Notes under the pieces: generated by a model
Database searches by the model: none
The model's input: only the letters and a program-made list of their open reading frames with translations
What the model was told of the DNA's origin: nothing
Assembly: GCA_947629615.1 (NCBI GenBank)
Contig: CANRER010000016.1
Span: 1 to 16,864 of the forward strand
Source of the DNA: an uncultured Clostridia bacterium
GTDB taxonomy: Bacteria; Bacillota; Clostridia; UMGS1883
DNA length: 16,864 bases
Direction: 5' to 3'
Shown here: positions 6,670-14,992 of the stretch, in pieces
Layout of the letters: each line of letters starts with the position of its first letter
Numbering within the stretch: the first letter of the stretch is position 1
Program-made: the position numbers and the translations under genes

Positions 6670-8604
6670 TTGAACAGCGAAAACAAAGAAAAATTCTATA
6701 TCACCACGGCTATAGCCTACACCTCGAAAACGCCGCACATCGGCAACACTTACGAGATTATTCTGACCGACGCTATCGCGCGGTTTAACCGCTATATCGG
6801 CAAGGACGTGTTTTTCCTCACCGGCACCGACGAGCACGGCCAGAAAATCCAAGAGATAGCCGAGGCCGAGGGCATAACCCCGCAGGAGCACGTTGACAGG
6901 ATAGCCGGCGAGATAAAGGACATCGCCGATATGCTGAACATCAGCTACGACAAATTCATACGCACCACCGACGATTACCACGTCAAGGCCGTGCAGGGCA
7001 TATTTAAGCGGCTTTACGAGCAGGGCGACATCTACAAAAGCGAATACGAGGGCTGGTACTGCACCCCGTGCGAGAGCTTTTGGACGCAGACGCAGCTAAA
7101 GGACGGCAAATGCCCCGACTGCGGCCGCGAGGTGAAAAAAACCAAGGAGGAGGCGTACTTCCTAAGGCTTGGCAAATACCAAGACAGGCTGATGGAGTAT
7201 ATCGACTCTCACCCGGACTTTATTCAGCCCGAATCGCGCAAAAAGGAAATGGTGAACAACTTCCTCAAGCCCGGCCTTCAGGACCTCTGCGTCAGCCGCA
7301 CGAGCTTTTCGTGGGGGATACCCGTCGAGTTCGACCCGGGCCACGTGGTTTACGTTTGGATAGACGCGCTCTCGAACTATATTACCGCCCTCGGCTACAC
7401 CACGGGCGAAAAGGGAGAGCTTTATAAAAAATACTGGCCGGCGGACATTCATATTATCGGCAAGGACATTCTGCGCTTTCACACCATATACTGGCCCATC
7501 ATGCTGATGGCTCTCGGCGAGCCGCTGCCCAAGCAGGTTTTCGGCCACCCGTGGATGCTTTTCGGCGAGGAAAAAATGAGCAAAAGCCGCGGCAACGTGA
7601 TTTACGCGCAGGATATGGTAAGGCGCTTCGGCGTTGACGCGGTAAGGTACTATTCGCTTCACGAAATGCCCTTCGCGCAGGACGGCAGCATAACCTACGA
7701 CGTGTTCATGAGCCGCTATAACAGCGACCTCGCGAACACGCTCGGCAACCTTGTCAACCGCACTGTGGCAATGGTGAACAAGTACTTTGGCGGCGAGATA
7801 CCCTCCGGCGCGGTGACGGCGGAGCCGGACGACGACTTAAAGACCGTCGCCGTCGGCGCGCTCGGCAAAATCAAGGCCCGCATGAAAACCCTCCATGTGG
7901 CCGACAGCCTTGACGAAATCTGGGCCGTTGTCGGCAGGGCCAACAAGTATATCGACGAAACCATGCCTTGGGTTCTCGCCAAGGACGAGGCTCAAAGGCC
8001 GCGCCTCGGCACGGTTCTTTACAACCTTATCGAAACCATAAGGATAATCGCGTCGCTGCTCACGCCCTTTATGCCCGATACCGCCGCGAAAATCGCGCGG
8101 CAGATAAACGCAGTCGACCTTTCCTGCGAAAACGCCGACAGCTTCGGCCTAACCGCCGCCGGGGAGAAGGTGGGCGAGGCGGAGCCTTTGTTCGCGAGAA
8201 TAGATATTGAAAAAACGCTCAAGGAAATCGAGGACAGCCTTCCCGCGCCCGAGGCCGCCGCTCCCGAGCCGGAGCATAAGCCCGAAATTGACATCGAGGC
8301 CTTCGCCGCGTCGGAGCTGCGCGTCGGCAGGGTGACGGAGTGCGAAAAAATCAAAAAATCGAAAAAGCTTTTGAAGCTGCAAATCGACCTCGGATACGAA
8401 AAGCGGCAGGTCGTCAGCGGCATAGCCGAGCATTATTCCCCCGAGGCTATGGTGGGCAAGAGAGTGGTCGTCGTCGTGAACCTGAAGCCCGTTAAGCTGT
8501 GCGGCGAGGAGAGCCGCGGCATGATACTCTGCGCCTCCGAGGGCGGCAGCTTAACCGTCGTCGCTCCCGAGGACGATATACCCCTCGGCAGCGAGGTGCG
8601 CTAA
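6670..8604 (+). CDS. metG: Methionyl-tRNA synthetase with C-terminal tRNA-binding domain
   Basis: Charges initiator and elongator tRNA-Met with methionine. The class I signatures are PHIGN (residues 22-26, the HIGH site) and KMSKS (302-306). A zinc knuckle is formed by CTPC near 131-134 and CPDC near 148-151. After the anticodon-binding helices, a linker rich in Pro, Glu and Ala near residue 530 leads to a Trbp111-like domain (about 545-644; SELRVGRVTECEKI, VVSGIAEHY, LKPVKLCGEESRGM) that dimerises and binds tRNA. The 644 residues are normal for the Firmicute form. The start is a TTG at 6670 with GGAG nine bases before it; the in-frame ATG at 6661 meets a stop at once. It lies 21 bases after pyrD and two bases before tatD, so it is probably co-transcribed with the pyr genes. 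Confidence 0.96.
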   Translation: MNSENKEKFYITTAIAYTSKTPHIGNTYEIILTDAIARFNRYIGKDVFFLTGTDEHGQKIQEIAEAEGITPQEHVDRIAGEIKDIADMLNISYDKFIRTTDDYHVKAVQGIFKRLYEQGDIYKSEYEGWYCTPCESFWTQTQLKDGKCPDCGREVKKTKEEAYFLRLGKYQDRLMEYIDSHPDFIQPESRKKEMVNNFLKPGLQDLCVSRTSFSWGIPVEFDPGHVVYVWIDALSNYITALGYTTGEKGELYKKYWPADIHIIGKDILRFHTIYWPIMLMALGEPLPKQVFGHPWMLFGEEKMSKSRGNVIYAQDMVRRFGVDAVRYYSLHEMPFAQDGSITYDVFMSRYNSDLANTLGNLVNRTVAMVNKYFGGEIPSGAVTAEPDDDLKTVAVGALGKIKARMKTLHVADSLDEIWAVVGRANKYIDETMPWVLAKDEAQRPRLGTVLYNLIETIRIIASLLTPFMPDTAAKIARQINAVDLSCENADSFGLTAAGEKVGEAEPLFARIDIEKTLKEIEDSLPAPEAAAPEPEHKPEIDIEAFAASELRVGRVTECEKIKKSKKLLKLQIDLGYEKRQVVSGIAEHYSPEAMVGKRVVVVVNLKPVKLCGEESRGMILCASEGGSLTVVAPEDDIPLGSEVR

Positions 8605-8605
8605 A

Positions 8606-9370
8606 ATGTTCGACACCCACGCTCACTACGACGACGAACGCTTTGATGAGGACAGGGCCGAGCTTCTCGCCTCGCTGCCCGAAAAGGGCGTCGAGCTGGT
8701 AATCAACGTCGGCTGCGACATTCCTTCCTCCGAAAAAAGCGTCGAGCTCGCCGAAAAATACCCCTATATCTATGCCGCCGTCGGCGTTCACCCGCACGAG
8801 GCGAAGGGCTTCGGCCCCGAGGCCGAGGCGCGGCTGCGCTCCCTCGCGGGGCATGATAAGGTGGTGGCGATAGGCGAAATCGGGCTCGATTACCACTACG
8901 ACCTTTCGCCGAGGGACGTTCAGCGGACGGTTTTTGCCCGCCAGATTGGCCTCGCCAAGGAGCTTGGCCTTCCGTTTGCCGTTCACGAAAGAGAGGCCTG
9001 CAAGGACTGCCTCGACATTTTGAAGGCCGAGGGAGTGGGCGAGAGGGCCGGCGTTATGCACTGCTTCAGCGGCAGCCGCGAAACCGCGAAAATTCTGCTC
9101 GACATGGGAATGTACCTCTCCGTGGGCGGGCCTATCACCTTTAAGAATAACGTAAAAACCGTGGATATGGTTGCCTACGCGCCCATCGACCGCCTGTTTA
9201 TCGAAACCGATAGCCCGTACCTCGCGCCGGAGCCGCGCCGAGGCCGCCGCAACGACAGCTCGCTTGTGCGCTATGTGGCCGAAAAAATAGCCGCCGTCAA
9301 GGGCATGGACGTTTCGCGAGTCATAGAGATTACAACCGAAAACGCGAAAAAATTTTTCCGTATCGGTTAA
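8606..9370 (+). CDS. tatD: TatD-family metal-dependent hydrolase (putative 3'-5' DNase)
   Basis: Cytosolic TIM-barrel hydrolase of the TatD family; characterised members are metal-dependent exonucleases acting on DNA or RNA ends. Metal ligands are visible as HAH (residues 5-7), Glu 91 in IGEIGLDYH, the His of AVHERE, the His of MHCFSGS, and the Asp of FIETDSPYLAPEP. The length of 254 residues is typical. The ATG follows the metG stop after a single base. The metG-tatD order is widely conserved in Firmicutes, which supports the assignment. The natural substrate is not known from sequence. Confidence 0.93.
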   Translation: MFDTHAHYDDERFDEDRAELLASLPEKGVELVINVGCDIPSSEKSVELAEKYPYIYAAVGVHPHEAKGFGPEAEARLRSLAGHDKVVAIGEIGLDYHYDLSPRDVQRTVFARQIGLAKELGLPFAVHEREACKDCLDILKAEGVGERAGVMHCFSGSRETAKILLDMGMYLSVGGPITFKNNVKTVDMVAYAPIDRLFIETDSPYLAPEPRRGRRNDSSLVRYVAEKIAAVKGMDVSRVIEITTENAKKFFRIG

Positions 9371-9404
9371 AATTGCCGCCGCGCGGGCATAAAATAGCAT
9401 CGGG

Positions 9405-9596
9405 GTGATATTTACGGAAAACAAAAAATGCCGGTGCTATGTTACATACGCCTTTGAAATGGACGAAATGCCGCCGCTCCCGCCGCCGCGCGGGGAGGCC
9501 GCCGTCGCGCGGCAGGGCTTCGAGCCGGAGTGGTTCCTTAACGCGAAATTTCCCGAGGACGAATTTTGGGACGAGAATGACGAAATAAAAGAATAG
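9405..9596 (+). CDS. Hypothetical small acidic protein (63 residues)
   Basis: I do not recognise this protein. It opens with a short Cys-containing stretch (KKCRCYVTYAF), then a Pro-rich turn (PPLPPPRGE) and a strongly acidic end (FPEDEFWDENDEIKE). No signal peptide or membrane segment is seen. Codon use in the second half is like that of neighbouring genes (many GC-ending codons), and the stop is followed eight bases later by a strong terminator, both arguing that it is real. The start is unsure: the GTG at 9405 has no good ribosome binding site, and an ATG at 9459 would give a 46-residue form. It lies 34 bases after tatD and is probably the last gene of the pyr-metG-tatD unit. Confidence 0.55.
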   Translation: MIFTENKKCRCYVTYAFEMDEMPPLPPPRGEAAVARQGFEPEWFLNAKFPEDEFWDENDEIKE

Positions 9597-9604
9597 CGAA
9601 CGAG

Positions 9605-9649
9605 CGCCCCCACGGGCCGGCGGAAAACGTCGGCGCGCGGGGGCGTTTT
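9605..9649 (+). terminator. Intrinsic terminator ending the pyr-metG-tatD unit
   Basis: An outer 7-bp stem CGCCCCC/GGGGGCG (9605-9611 with 9639-9645) and an inner 7-bp stem (9616-9622 with 9628-9634, one G-U pair) around a GAAAA loop, followed by TTTT. Confidence 0.85.
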
Positions 9650-9692
9650 GGGAATAAAATTCAAAAAAAGTTAATAAATTTCAAAAAATATA

Positions 9693-9719
9693 TTGCAAAA
9701 TTTTCCGACATGGTATAAA
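9693..9719 (+). promoter_or_regulatory. Probable promoter of the purine permease operon
   Basis: TATAAA (9714-9719, continuing AAT) preceded by TGG as an extended -10. The best -35 is TTGCAA (9693-9698) at a short 15-base spacing. The leader to the ATG is only about 30 bases, with no room for a purine riboswitch. Confidence 0.5.
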
Positions 9720-9757
9720 ATAAAAATTGAAGTACAACTATAAGGAGGAAAAACAAA

Positions 9758-11101
9758 ATGGAAAAACTGTTCAAGCTCAAAGAGCACGGCACAAATGTCC
9801 GAACCGAAATAGTGGCAGGTATTACCACCTTCCTCGCGATGGCGTACATACTGGCCGTTAATCCCAACTATCTCGGCGGCATAGAAGGGGCCAGCCCCTC
9901 GGCGATATTTACGGCCACGGCCATATCCGCGGCTATCGCCACGCTGTGCATGGCCTTCTTCGCCAACTATCCCGTTGCGCTTGCCTCTGGCATGGGGCTT
10001 AACGCCTTCTTTGCCTTCACGGTTTGCGGCGCTATGGGCTACAGCTACAAGGTGGCTCTTACGGCGGTTCTTGTCGAGGGTATAATCTTTATGCTTCTCT
10101 CGCTTTTCAAATTCAGGGAAGCCCTCGTGAACCAGATCCCCGCTAACCTGAAGCTTGGCATAACGGCAGGCATAGGGCTGTTTATCACGATAATCGCGCT
10201 GATAAATTCCGGCGTTGTTATCAATAACGACTCCACTCTCGTCGGCGTAGGCGACTTCGCCCGCCCCGAATTTGTGCTGTCTATTGTCGGCCTTGTCATC
10301 ATCGGCGTGCTTCACCATTACAAGGTCCCCGGCTACATTCTTCTCGGCATTCTTGCCACGTGGCTGCTCGGCATTGTGGCCCAGCTCGTCGGCTGGTACG
10401 CCGTGGATCCCGCGAACGGCGTTTACTCGCTCATACCCAGCTTTACGGCCTCCAGCTTCGCGGCCCCCGCTATGTTCCAATTTGACTTCGGCTTTGTGAA
10501 GGACAACCTCGCCTCATTCCTGTTCGTTGTCTTTACCTTCCTCTATACCGATATTTTCGACACCGCCGGTACGCTTATCGGCGTGGCCGAAAAAGGCAAC
10601 CTCCTCGACGAGGACGGCAAACTGCCCCGCGCGGGCGGCGCCCTCATGGCCGACGCGGTCGGCACTGTTGTCGGCGCGTGCCTTGGTACCTCCACGGTTA
10701 CGAGCTACGTTGAATCGAGCGCCGGCGTTGCCGCGGGCGGCAGAACGGGCCTCACAGCCGTTACAACCGCCGTTATGTTCCTCATTTCAATAATTTTCGC
10801 GCCGATATTCTTGGCTATTCCGTCCTTCGCGACAACCCCGGCCATGCTCTATGTCGGCCTGCTCATGCTCAGCTCCGTTAAGAAGATGAGCTTCGACGGC
10901 GATATTGCCGACGTTATAGGCGGCTTCCTCGCAATCGTTATCATGCCCTTCACCTATTCCATCGCCACTGGCATTATGTTCGGCATGATAGCTTGGGTCG
11001 TTCTCAAGCTTTGCACCGGTAAGGTTAAGGACATCAGCCCCATAATGTGGGTATCCGTTGCACTGTTTGCAATTTATATCGCGACGCAGGTAATGAATTA
11101 A
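9758..11101 (+). CDS. NCS2-family purine permease (guanine/hypoxanthine or adenine type)
   Basis: Proton-coupled nucleobase importer of the AzgA/PbuG branch, with about 12 to 14 hydrophobic segments over 447 residues. Signature stretches are the N-terminal EIVAGITTFLAMAYILAVNP, then SGMGLNAFFAFTV, IFDTAGTLIGVAEK and GTSTVTSYVESSAGVAAGGR, the last two lining the substrate site in this family. The ATG has AAGGAGG about nine bases upstream. It is followed after 19 bases by a phosphoribosyltransferase gene, so imported base would be turned into nucleotide at once. Which purine it carries cannot be read from sequence alone, so no symbol is given. Confidence 0.92.
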   Translation: MEKLFKLKEHGTNVRTEIVAGITTFLAMAYILAVNPNYLGGIEGASPSAIFTATAISAAIATLCMAFFANYPVALASGMGLNAFFAFTVCGAMGYSYKVALTAVLVEGIIFMLLSLFKFREALVNQIPANLKLGITAGIGLFITIIALINSGVVINNDSTLVGVGDFARPEFVLSIVGLVIIGVLHHYKVPGYILLGILATWLLGIVAQLVGWYAVDPANGVYSLIPSFTASSFAAPAMFQFDFGFVKDNLASFLFVVFTFLYTDIFDTAGTLIGVAEKGNLLDEDGKLPRAGGALMADAVGTVVGACLGTSTVTSYVESSAGVAAGGRTGLTAVTTAVMFLISIIFAPIFLAIPSFATTPAMLYVGLLMLSSVKKMSFDGDIADVIGGFLAIVIMPFTYSIATGIMFGMIAWVVLKLCTGKVKDISPIMWVSVALFAIYIATQVMN

Positions 11102-11120
11102 AGGAAGGGTATTTATCCGT

Positions 11121-11681
11121 ATGAATTCGTATAAAATGACAATCGCGGGCGTTGAGCGCGAGCTGCCGCTTTTCCCTGTCGCAGGCGGGCTGCAAATTGC
11201 CGCCTTCATCATGTTCGGCGACGTTGAGGTCACAAAGGCCTCGGCGAAGGCTCTGCTTGAAAAGGCCCCCGAGCACGACATTATGCTGACGGCGGAGTGC
11301 AAGAGTATTCCTCTTGTTTATGAAATGGCCCGTCAGGAAAAGGCCGATAATTACATCGTTGCACGCAAGGGCGAAAAGCTTTATATGCGCGACGTGCTTA
11401 AAACGCCCGTCCACTCCATAACCACCGCCAACGAGCAGATACTCTGCATCGGCGCGGACGACGTGGAGGCCATAAAGGGCAAAAAAGTCCTCATTGTGGA
11501 CGACGTTATCAGCACCGGCGAATCTCTCGCCGCGCTCGAGGAGCTTGTGACAAAGGCCGGCGGGAATATCGTCGGCAAGATGGCCGTTTTGGCCGAGGGC
11601 GACGCCGCCAAGCGCGACGATATAATCTTTCTTGAGCCGCTGCCGCTCTTTGATGTTGCCGGTCGTCCTATCGTAAAATAA
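11121..11681 (+). CDS. apt: Adenine-type purine phosphoribosyltransferase
   Basis: Joins a purine base to PRPP to form the nucleoside monophosphate; most like adenine phosphoribosyltransferase (COG0503). The PRPP-binding motif VLIVDDVISTGES spans residues 123-135. The base-side loop near ECKSIPLVYEMA and the flexible loop RKGEKLYMRD are recognisable. It has 186 residues; the family usually has about 170-190. The start is an ATG with AAGGAAGGG about ten bases upstream. Co-transcription with the NCS2 permease supports a role in purine salvage. Xanthine or hypoxanthine specificity is not ruled out, and the sequence is divergent from textbook Apt, so the symbol is tentative. A structured element begins two bases after the stop. 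Confidence 0.78.
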   Translation: MNSYKMTIAGVERELPLFPVAGGLQIAAFIMFGDVEVTKASAKALLEKAPEHDIMLTAECKSIPLVYEMARQEKADNYIVARKGEKLYMRDVLKTPVHSITTANEQILCIGADDVEAIKGKKVLIVDDVISTGESLAALEELVTKAGGNIVGKMAVLAEGDAAKRDDIIFLEPLPLFDVAGRPIVK

Positions 11682-11862
11682 AAGGGGTCGTCAAAAAACT
11701 CACTCTGTAGTGTGGACGCACAGGGGCCGGCCGAAAAAATCGTGCAGAATGGACGAAAATCAGCTCGCGCAGGAGGCTTTGGCCGACGAGCAAGCACTCC
11801 CGACGGCGTACATAGGTACGCCGAGGGTGATTTTCGTTCATAGTTCAAGGGCTTAAAATGCA

Positions 11863-11891
11863 GAAAATCCGCTCAAAACGAGCGGATTTTC
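11863..11891. terminator. Bidirectional terminator between convergent apt and engB
   Basis: A perfect 12-bp stem GAAAATCCGCTC/GAGCGGATTTTC (11863-11874 with 11880-11891) and a 5-base loop. U-rich ends on both strands allow it to stop both apt (plus) and engB (minus) transcripts. It lies inside the inverted-repeat-bounded element. Confidence 0.75.
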
Positions 11892-11919
11892 AACATTAAT
11901 ATATTGTTTTTCAGTAAAT

Positions 11920-11945
11920 ATATAATGCTTAAAGCGGCATTATAT
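11920..11945. repeat. AT-rich hairpin within the apt-engB element
   Basis: A 9-bp perfect inverted repeat ATATAATGC/GCATTATAT (11920-11928 with 11937-11945) with an 8-base loop. There is no T run, so it is not a terminator. Its role is unknown. Confidence 0.5.
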
Positions 11946-11982
11946 CAATTCATTCAGCCCTTGAACGCTCTGCGCGTATTTT

Positions 11983-12579
11983 TTAACGGCCCCTTAACCC
12001 AGTCAGCTCAAGGACGGCTTCCCAAGCGTCGTCGCGGCCAAGGTCGGTTTCCGCGCTGAAGGGGATAAGAATGTCGTCGTCGCCGAGGTCGAGGGTGTAA
12101 TAAATTTCGTCGAGGCGCTCGCTCAGTTTTGTTTTGGCTATTTTATCGCATTTCGTGGCAAAAACCAGCGCGTAGCCCTGCGCCGCCTTTATCCAATTCA
12201 GCATGGAAAGGTCGTCGGCGGTGGGCTTGTGGCGGGCGTCCACCAAAAGGGCCGTGCATTTTAATTGCTCGCGCGAGGAAAGGTAGGTTTCAATCATCGC
12301 GGCCCACTTTTTCTTTTCCTCCTTGCTCACCTGCGCGTAGCCGTAGCCGGGCAAATCGACAAGGTGAAGGCAGTCGTCGATATTGTAAAAATTGATGGTG
12401 GCCGTTTTGCCGGGCTTGGAGCTTGTGCGGGCAAGGCTTTTGCGGTTCAGCAGCCGATTGACAAAGCTGCTTTTGCCCACGTTGCTCCGCCCCGCGAAGG
12501 CTATCTCGGGGAAAGTCGAGGCGGGGTACTGCTTCGGGCTGACGGCGCTGATTGTGAGGCTTGCGTTATGAATATTCAT
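11983..12579 (-). CDS. engB: Ribosome biogenesis GTPase EngB (YsxC/YihA)
   Basis: Small essential-type GTPase acting in late assembly of the large ribosomal subunit. All G motifs are visible in its 198 residues: P-loop GRSNVGKSS (30-38), the G2 region SSKPGKTATINF, G3 DLPGYG, G4 TKCDK and G5 SAE. The start at 12579 was chosen because AGGAGGG lies nine bases upstream; an earlier in-frame ATG at 12612 lies inside lon and lacks a site. The start overlaps the lon stop by 14 bases, and lon-engB adjacency is conserved in Bacillus and relatives. The final residues and stop are encoded within the right inverted repeat of the candidate mobile element, but protein length looks normal. Confidence 0.95.
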   Translation of the reverse strand: MNIHNASLTISAVSPKQYPASTFPEIAFAGRSNVGKSSFVNRLLNRKSLARTSSKPGKTATINFYNIDDCLHLVDLPGYGYAQVSKEEKKKWAAMIETYLSSREQLKCTALLVDARHKPTADDLSMLNWIKAAQGYALVFATKCDKIAKTKLSERLDEIYYTLDLGDDDILIPFSAETDLGRDDAWEAVLELTGLRGR

Positions 12580-14959
12580 GGCGCGGAGCCCTCCTGTCCA
12601 TGCGAACGTCAATCTCGGGAAGGACGGGCTTTGACCCCGCCGGGAGCAGAGCCTCGCGCAGTACCTCGCGGCAGTCGCCGACGGGAATAAAGCGCACGTT
12701 GTCGCTCACGCAGGGGGCGAGGTCGGCGCGGTCCTTCAAATTGGCCGAGGGAATAATTATCGTTTTTATGCCCTTGCGGTAGGCCGCGAGGGATTTTTCC
12801 TTCAAGCCGCCGATGGCCAGAACCCTGCCGCGCAGCGTTACCTCGCCGGTCATGGCTATGTCCGAACGGACGGGCCTGCCCGTCAGCGCGCTGGCGAGGG
12901 CGGTCGCTATGGTAATGCCCGCGCTGGGGCCGTCCTTCGGCGTCGCGCCCTCCGGCACGTGAATGTGTATGTCCTTCGTTTTGTAAAAATCGGGGGCTAT
13001 CATCAGCTCGCCGCTCACCGAGCGCACGAAGCTGAGCGCGGTGCGGGCGCTTTCCTTCATAACGTCGCCGAGTGAGCCCGTAAGCTCAAGCTTGCCGCTG
13101 CCCTCCATAACGCTTACTTCGATTTCGAGCGTGTCGCCGCCAATACTCGTCCAAGCGAGGCCGTTCGCGACGCCAACGAGCGGACGCTCGTTTTTGTCGG
13201 CTTCGAGGTACTTGCGCGGCCCGAGGTACTTTTGCACGTCCTTCACGCCGACCGTAACGCTGCGCCGCCCGCCGGCTATCTCGGCGGCGACCTTGCGGCA
13301 GACGGCCTTTATTTCGCGCTCCAGCTCGCGCACGCCCGCCTCGGCGGTGTAGCCGTCGATTATTTCGTCAAGTACGCCGTCCTTGATTTTGAGCATGGAT
13401 TTTTTCAAGCCGTGCTTTTCCATCTGCTTCGGGAGCAGATGACGCGCTGCGATTTCGACTTTTTCGTCGTGTGTGTAGCTTGAAAGCTCGATTACCTCCA
13501 TGCGGTCTAGCAGGGGGCGGGGAACGGTGTCGAGCGTGTTGGCGGTGGTGACGAACAGCACACGCGAAAGGTCGAACGGGAGCTCGAGAAAGTTGTCGCG
13601 GAACGAGGCGTTTTGTTCGCCGTCGAGCGCTTCGAGCAGAGCCGCCGCCGGGTCGCCCCGTCCGTCGCCGCTTATTTTGTCTATCTCGTCGAGCAGTATC
13701 AGCGGGTTCATCGACTTTGCCTGCTTAACCGCCGCCACAAGCCTGCCGGGCATCGCGCCCACGTATGTGCGGCGGTGGCCGCGTATCTCGGCCTCGTCGC
13801 GCACGCCGCCAAGGCTCATACGGGCGAAGCTGCGGCCCGTGGCCTCGGCCAGCGAGCGGGCGACAGACGTTTTGCCCACGCCCGGAGGCCCCACAAGGCA
13901 CAGCACGCTCCCGGCGGGGTCGCCGGTGAGCTTCAGCACGGCGAGCTGCTCTATTATGCGCTCCTTCACCTTTTCAAGGCCGTAATGGTCGCGGTCAAGT
14001 ATCTCCCGCGCGGCGGCTATATCGGAGTTTTCGTCGGTAAAGGTTTGCCACGGCAGCTCGAGTATAAGGTCGAGATAAGCCCTTGAAACGGCGTTCTCGG
14101 GCGAGCCGGGCGCCAAATGATCCATTCGCGCGACCTCCTCGAGCGCGGCCTGACGCACGTTCTCGGGGAGGGAGGCGGCGGCGATTTTATCGTAATATTT
14201 ATCGCTTTCCTCGGTTTCGCCAAGCTCCTCGCGTATGGCGCGTATCTGCTCGCGCAGGAAGTAGTCGCGGTTGTTCTGCTCCATCTGCTCGTTCACCCTG
14301 TCGAGAATGACGGATTCGGTTTCAAGCACCTTCAGCTCGGTCGAAATCATCTCGATAAGGCGGCGTATCCTTTCCGATACGCTCAGCGTTTCGAGCAGCT
14401 CCTGCTTATCTTCGCAGCGTATAAGCACGTTGCCGGCGAGGCTGTCGGCCATGACGGACGGCTCGCAGCGGAAAATCATGTTGAAAAAGCTTTCGGGCGG
14501 TAGCCCAGCGTCGTTTGGCATACGGAAGGCCTTAAAGGCTTCCACAAGGCTCCGCAGCCTGCGCACCGAGGCTTCGAGGAAAATTTCGTCCGCGTCGTTC
14601 ACGCTGTTTTTGTAAACAGCCGTGGCCGTGGGGAAGGGGCCGTCGCCGCAAAAATCAATCATAGCCGCGCGGGTAATTCCCTCGATATGTATTCTTATGC
14701 CGCCGTCGCCAAGCTCGATTTTCTGCCTGATTTTCGCGACGGTTCCGAAGGAATAGAGGTTTTCTTCGGTTATCTCCTCGAAAAATTCGTCCTTCTGCGA
14801 AACGAGGAAAATCGTTCTGTCGCCCCGTAGAGCCTGCTCTACGGCGGTCACAGATTTTGTTCTTGCCACGTCAAAGCTGAGATTCATGTAGGGAAAAACC
14901 ACCGGGCCGCGAACGGCTATCAGCGGAACGGTTTTTCTTCTGCGGGTTTCTCTTGCCAT
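12566..14959 (-). CDS. lon: ATP-dependent protease Lon
   Basis: Cytosolic AAA+ serine protease that unfolds and degrades damaged and regulatory proteins. Order of parts in 797 residues: an N-terminal substrate-binding domain from VPLIAVRGPVVFP, a coiled-coil middle (LREQIRAIREELGE), an ATPase with Walker A GPPGVGKT near 356 and Walker B ILLDEIDK, and the protease domain with the catalytic Ser in GPSAG near 678 and Lys in GLKEKSLAA about 43 residues later. The start at 14959 (MARETRRRK) was chosen over a 22-residue longer reading because that reading begins at the -35 of a consensus promoter. The ribosome binding site (GAAAGG, spacing ten) is moderate. It is the first gene of a lon-engB operon. 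I see no CIRCE or CtsR box in front of it. Confidence 0.97.
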   Translation of the reverse strand: MARETRRRKTVPLIAVRGPVVFPYMNLSFDVARTKSVTAVEQALRGDRTIFLVSQKDEFFEEITEENLYSFGTVAKIRQKIELGDGGIRIHIEGITRAAMIDFCGDGPFPTATAVYKNSVNDADEIFLEASVRRLRSLVEAFKAFRMPNDAGLPPESFFNMIFRCEPSVMADSLAGNVLIRCEDKQELLETLSVSERIRRLIEMISTELKVLETESVILDRVNEQMEQNNRDYFLREQIRAIREELGETEESDKYYDKIAAASLPENVRQAALEEVARMDHLAPGSPENAVSRAYLDLILELPWQTFTDENSDIAAAREILDRDHYGLEKVKERIIEQLAVLKLTGDPAGSVLCLVGPPGVGKTSVARSLAEATGRSFARMSLGGVRDEAEIRGHRRTYVGAMPGRLVAAVKQAKSMNPLILLDEIDKISGDGRGDPAAALLEALDGEQNASFRDNFLELPFDLSRVLFVTTANTLDTVPRPLLDRMEVIELSSYTHDEKVEIAARHLLPKQMEKHGLKKSMLKIKDGVLDEIIDGYTAEAGVRELEREIKAVCRKVAAEIAGGRRSVTVGVKDVQKYLGPRKYLEADKNERPLVGVANGLAWTSIGGDTLEIEVSVMEGSGKLELTGSLGDVMKESARTALSFVRSVSGELMIAPDFYKTKDIHIHVPEGATPKDGPSAGITIATALASALTGRPVRSDIAMTGEVTLRGRVLAIGGLKEKSLAAYRKGIKTIIIPSANLKDRADLAPCVSDNVRFIPVGDCREVLREALLPAGSKPVLPEIDVRMDRRAPRHEYS

Positions 14960-14992
14960 TTTCACAAAGCCTTTCTTTATTTTAATAAACAC

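Larger units (their letters stand above)
11684..11993. mobile_element. Candidate miniature inverted-repeat element between apt and engB
   Basis: The segment begins GGGGTCGTCAAAAAA (11684-11698) and ends with the inverted partner GGGGCCGTTAAAAAA (11993-11979 on the minus strand), matching at 13 of 15 positions. Inside are an inverted pair 11749-11762 with 11828-11841 (14 positions, one G-U), a perfect 8-bp hairpin 11804-11811 with 11816-11823, a 5-bp stem 11763-11767 with 11787-11791, and a pair TTCAAGGGCT/AGCCCTTGAA (11844-11853 with 11956-11965). It has no transposase gene. The right end overlaps the last codons and stop of engB. No target-site duplication is evident. It could instead be ordinary 3'-UTR structure. 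Confidence 0.45.

Noticed and set aside
9650..9757. A purine riboswitch before the NCS2 permease
   Set aside because: Only about 30 bases lie between the predicted start and the ATG, and no purine aptamer core is visible.
11749..11856. A 35-codon plus-strand ORF (MDENQLAQEALADEQ...)
   Set aside because: It has no Shine-Dalgarno sequence, and its two ends are the arms of an inverted repeat, so the frame is best explained by the structured element.
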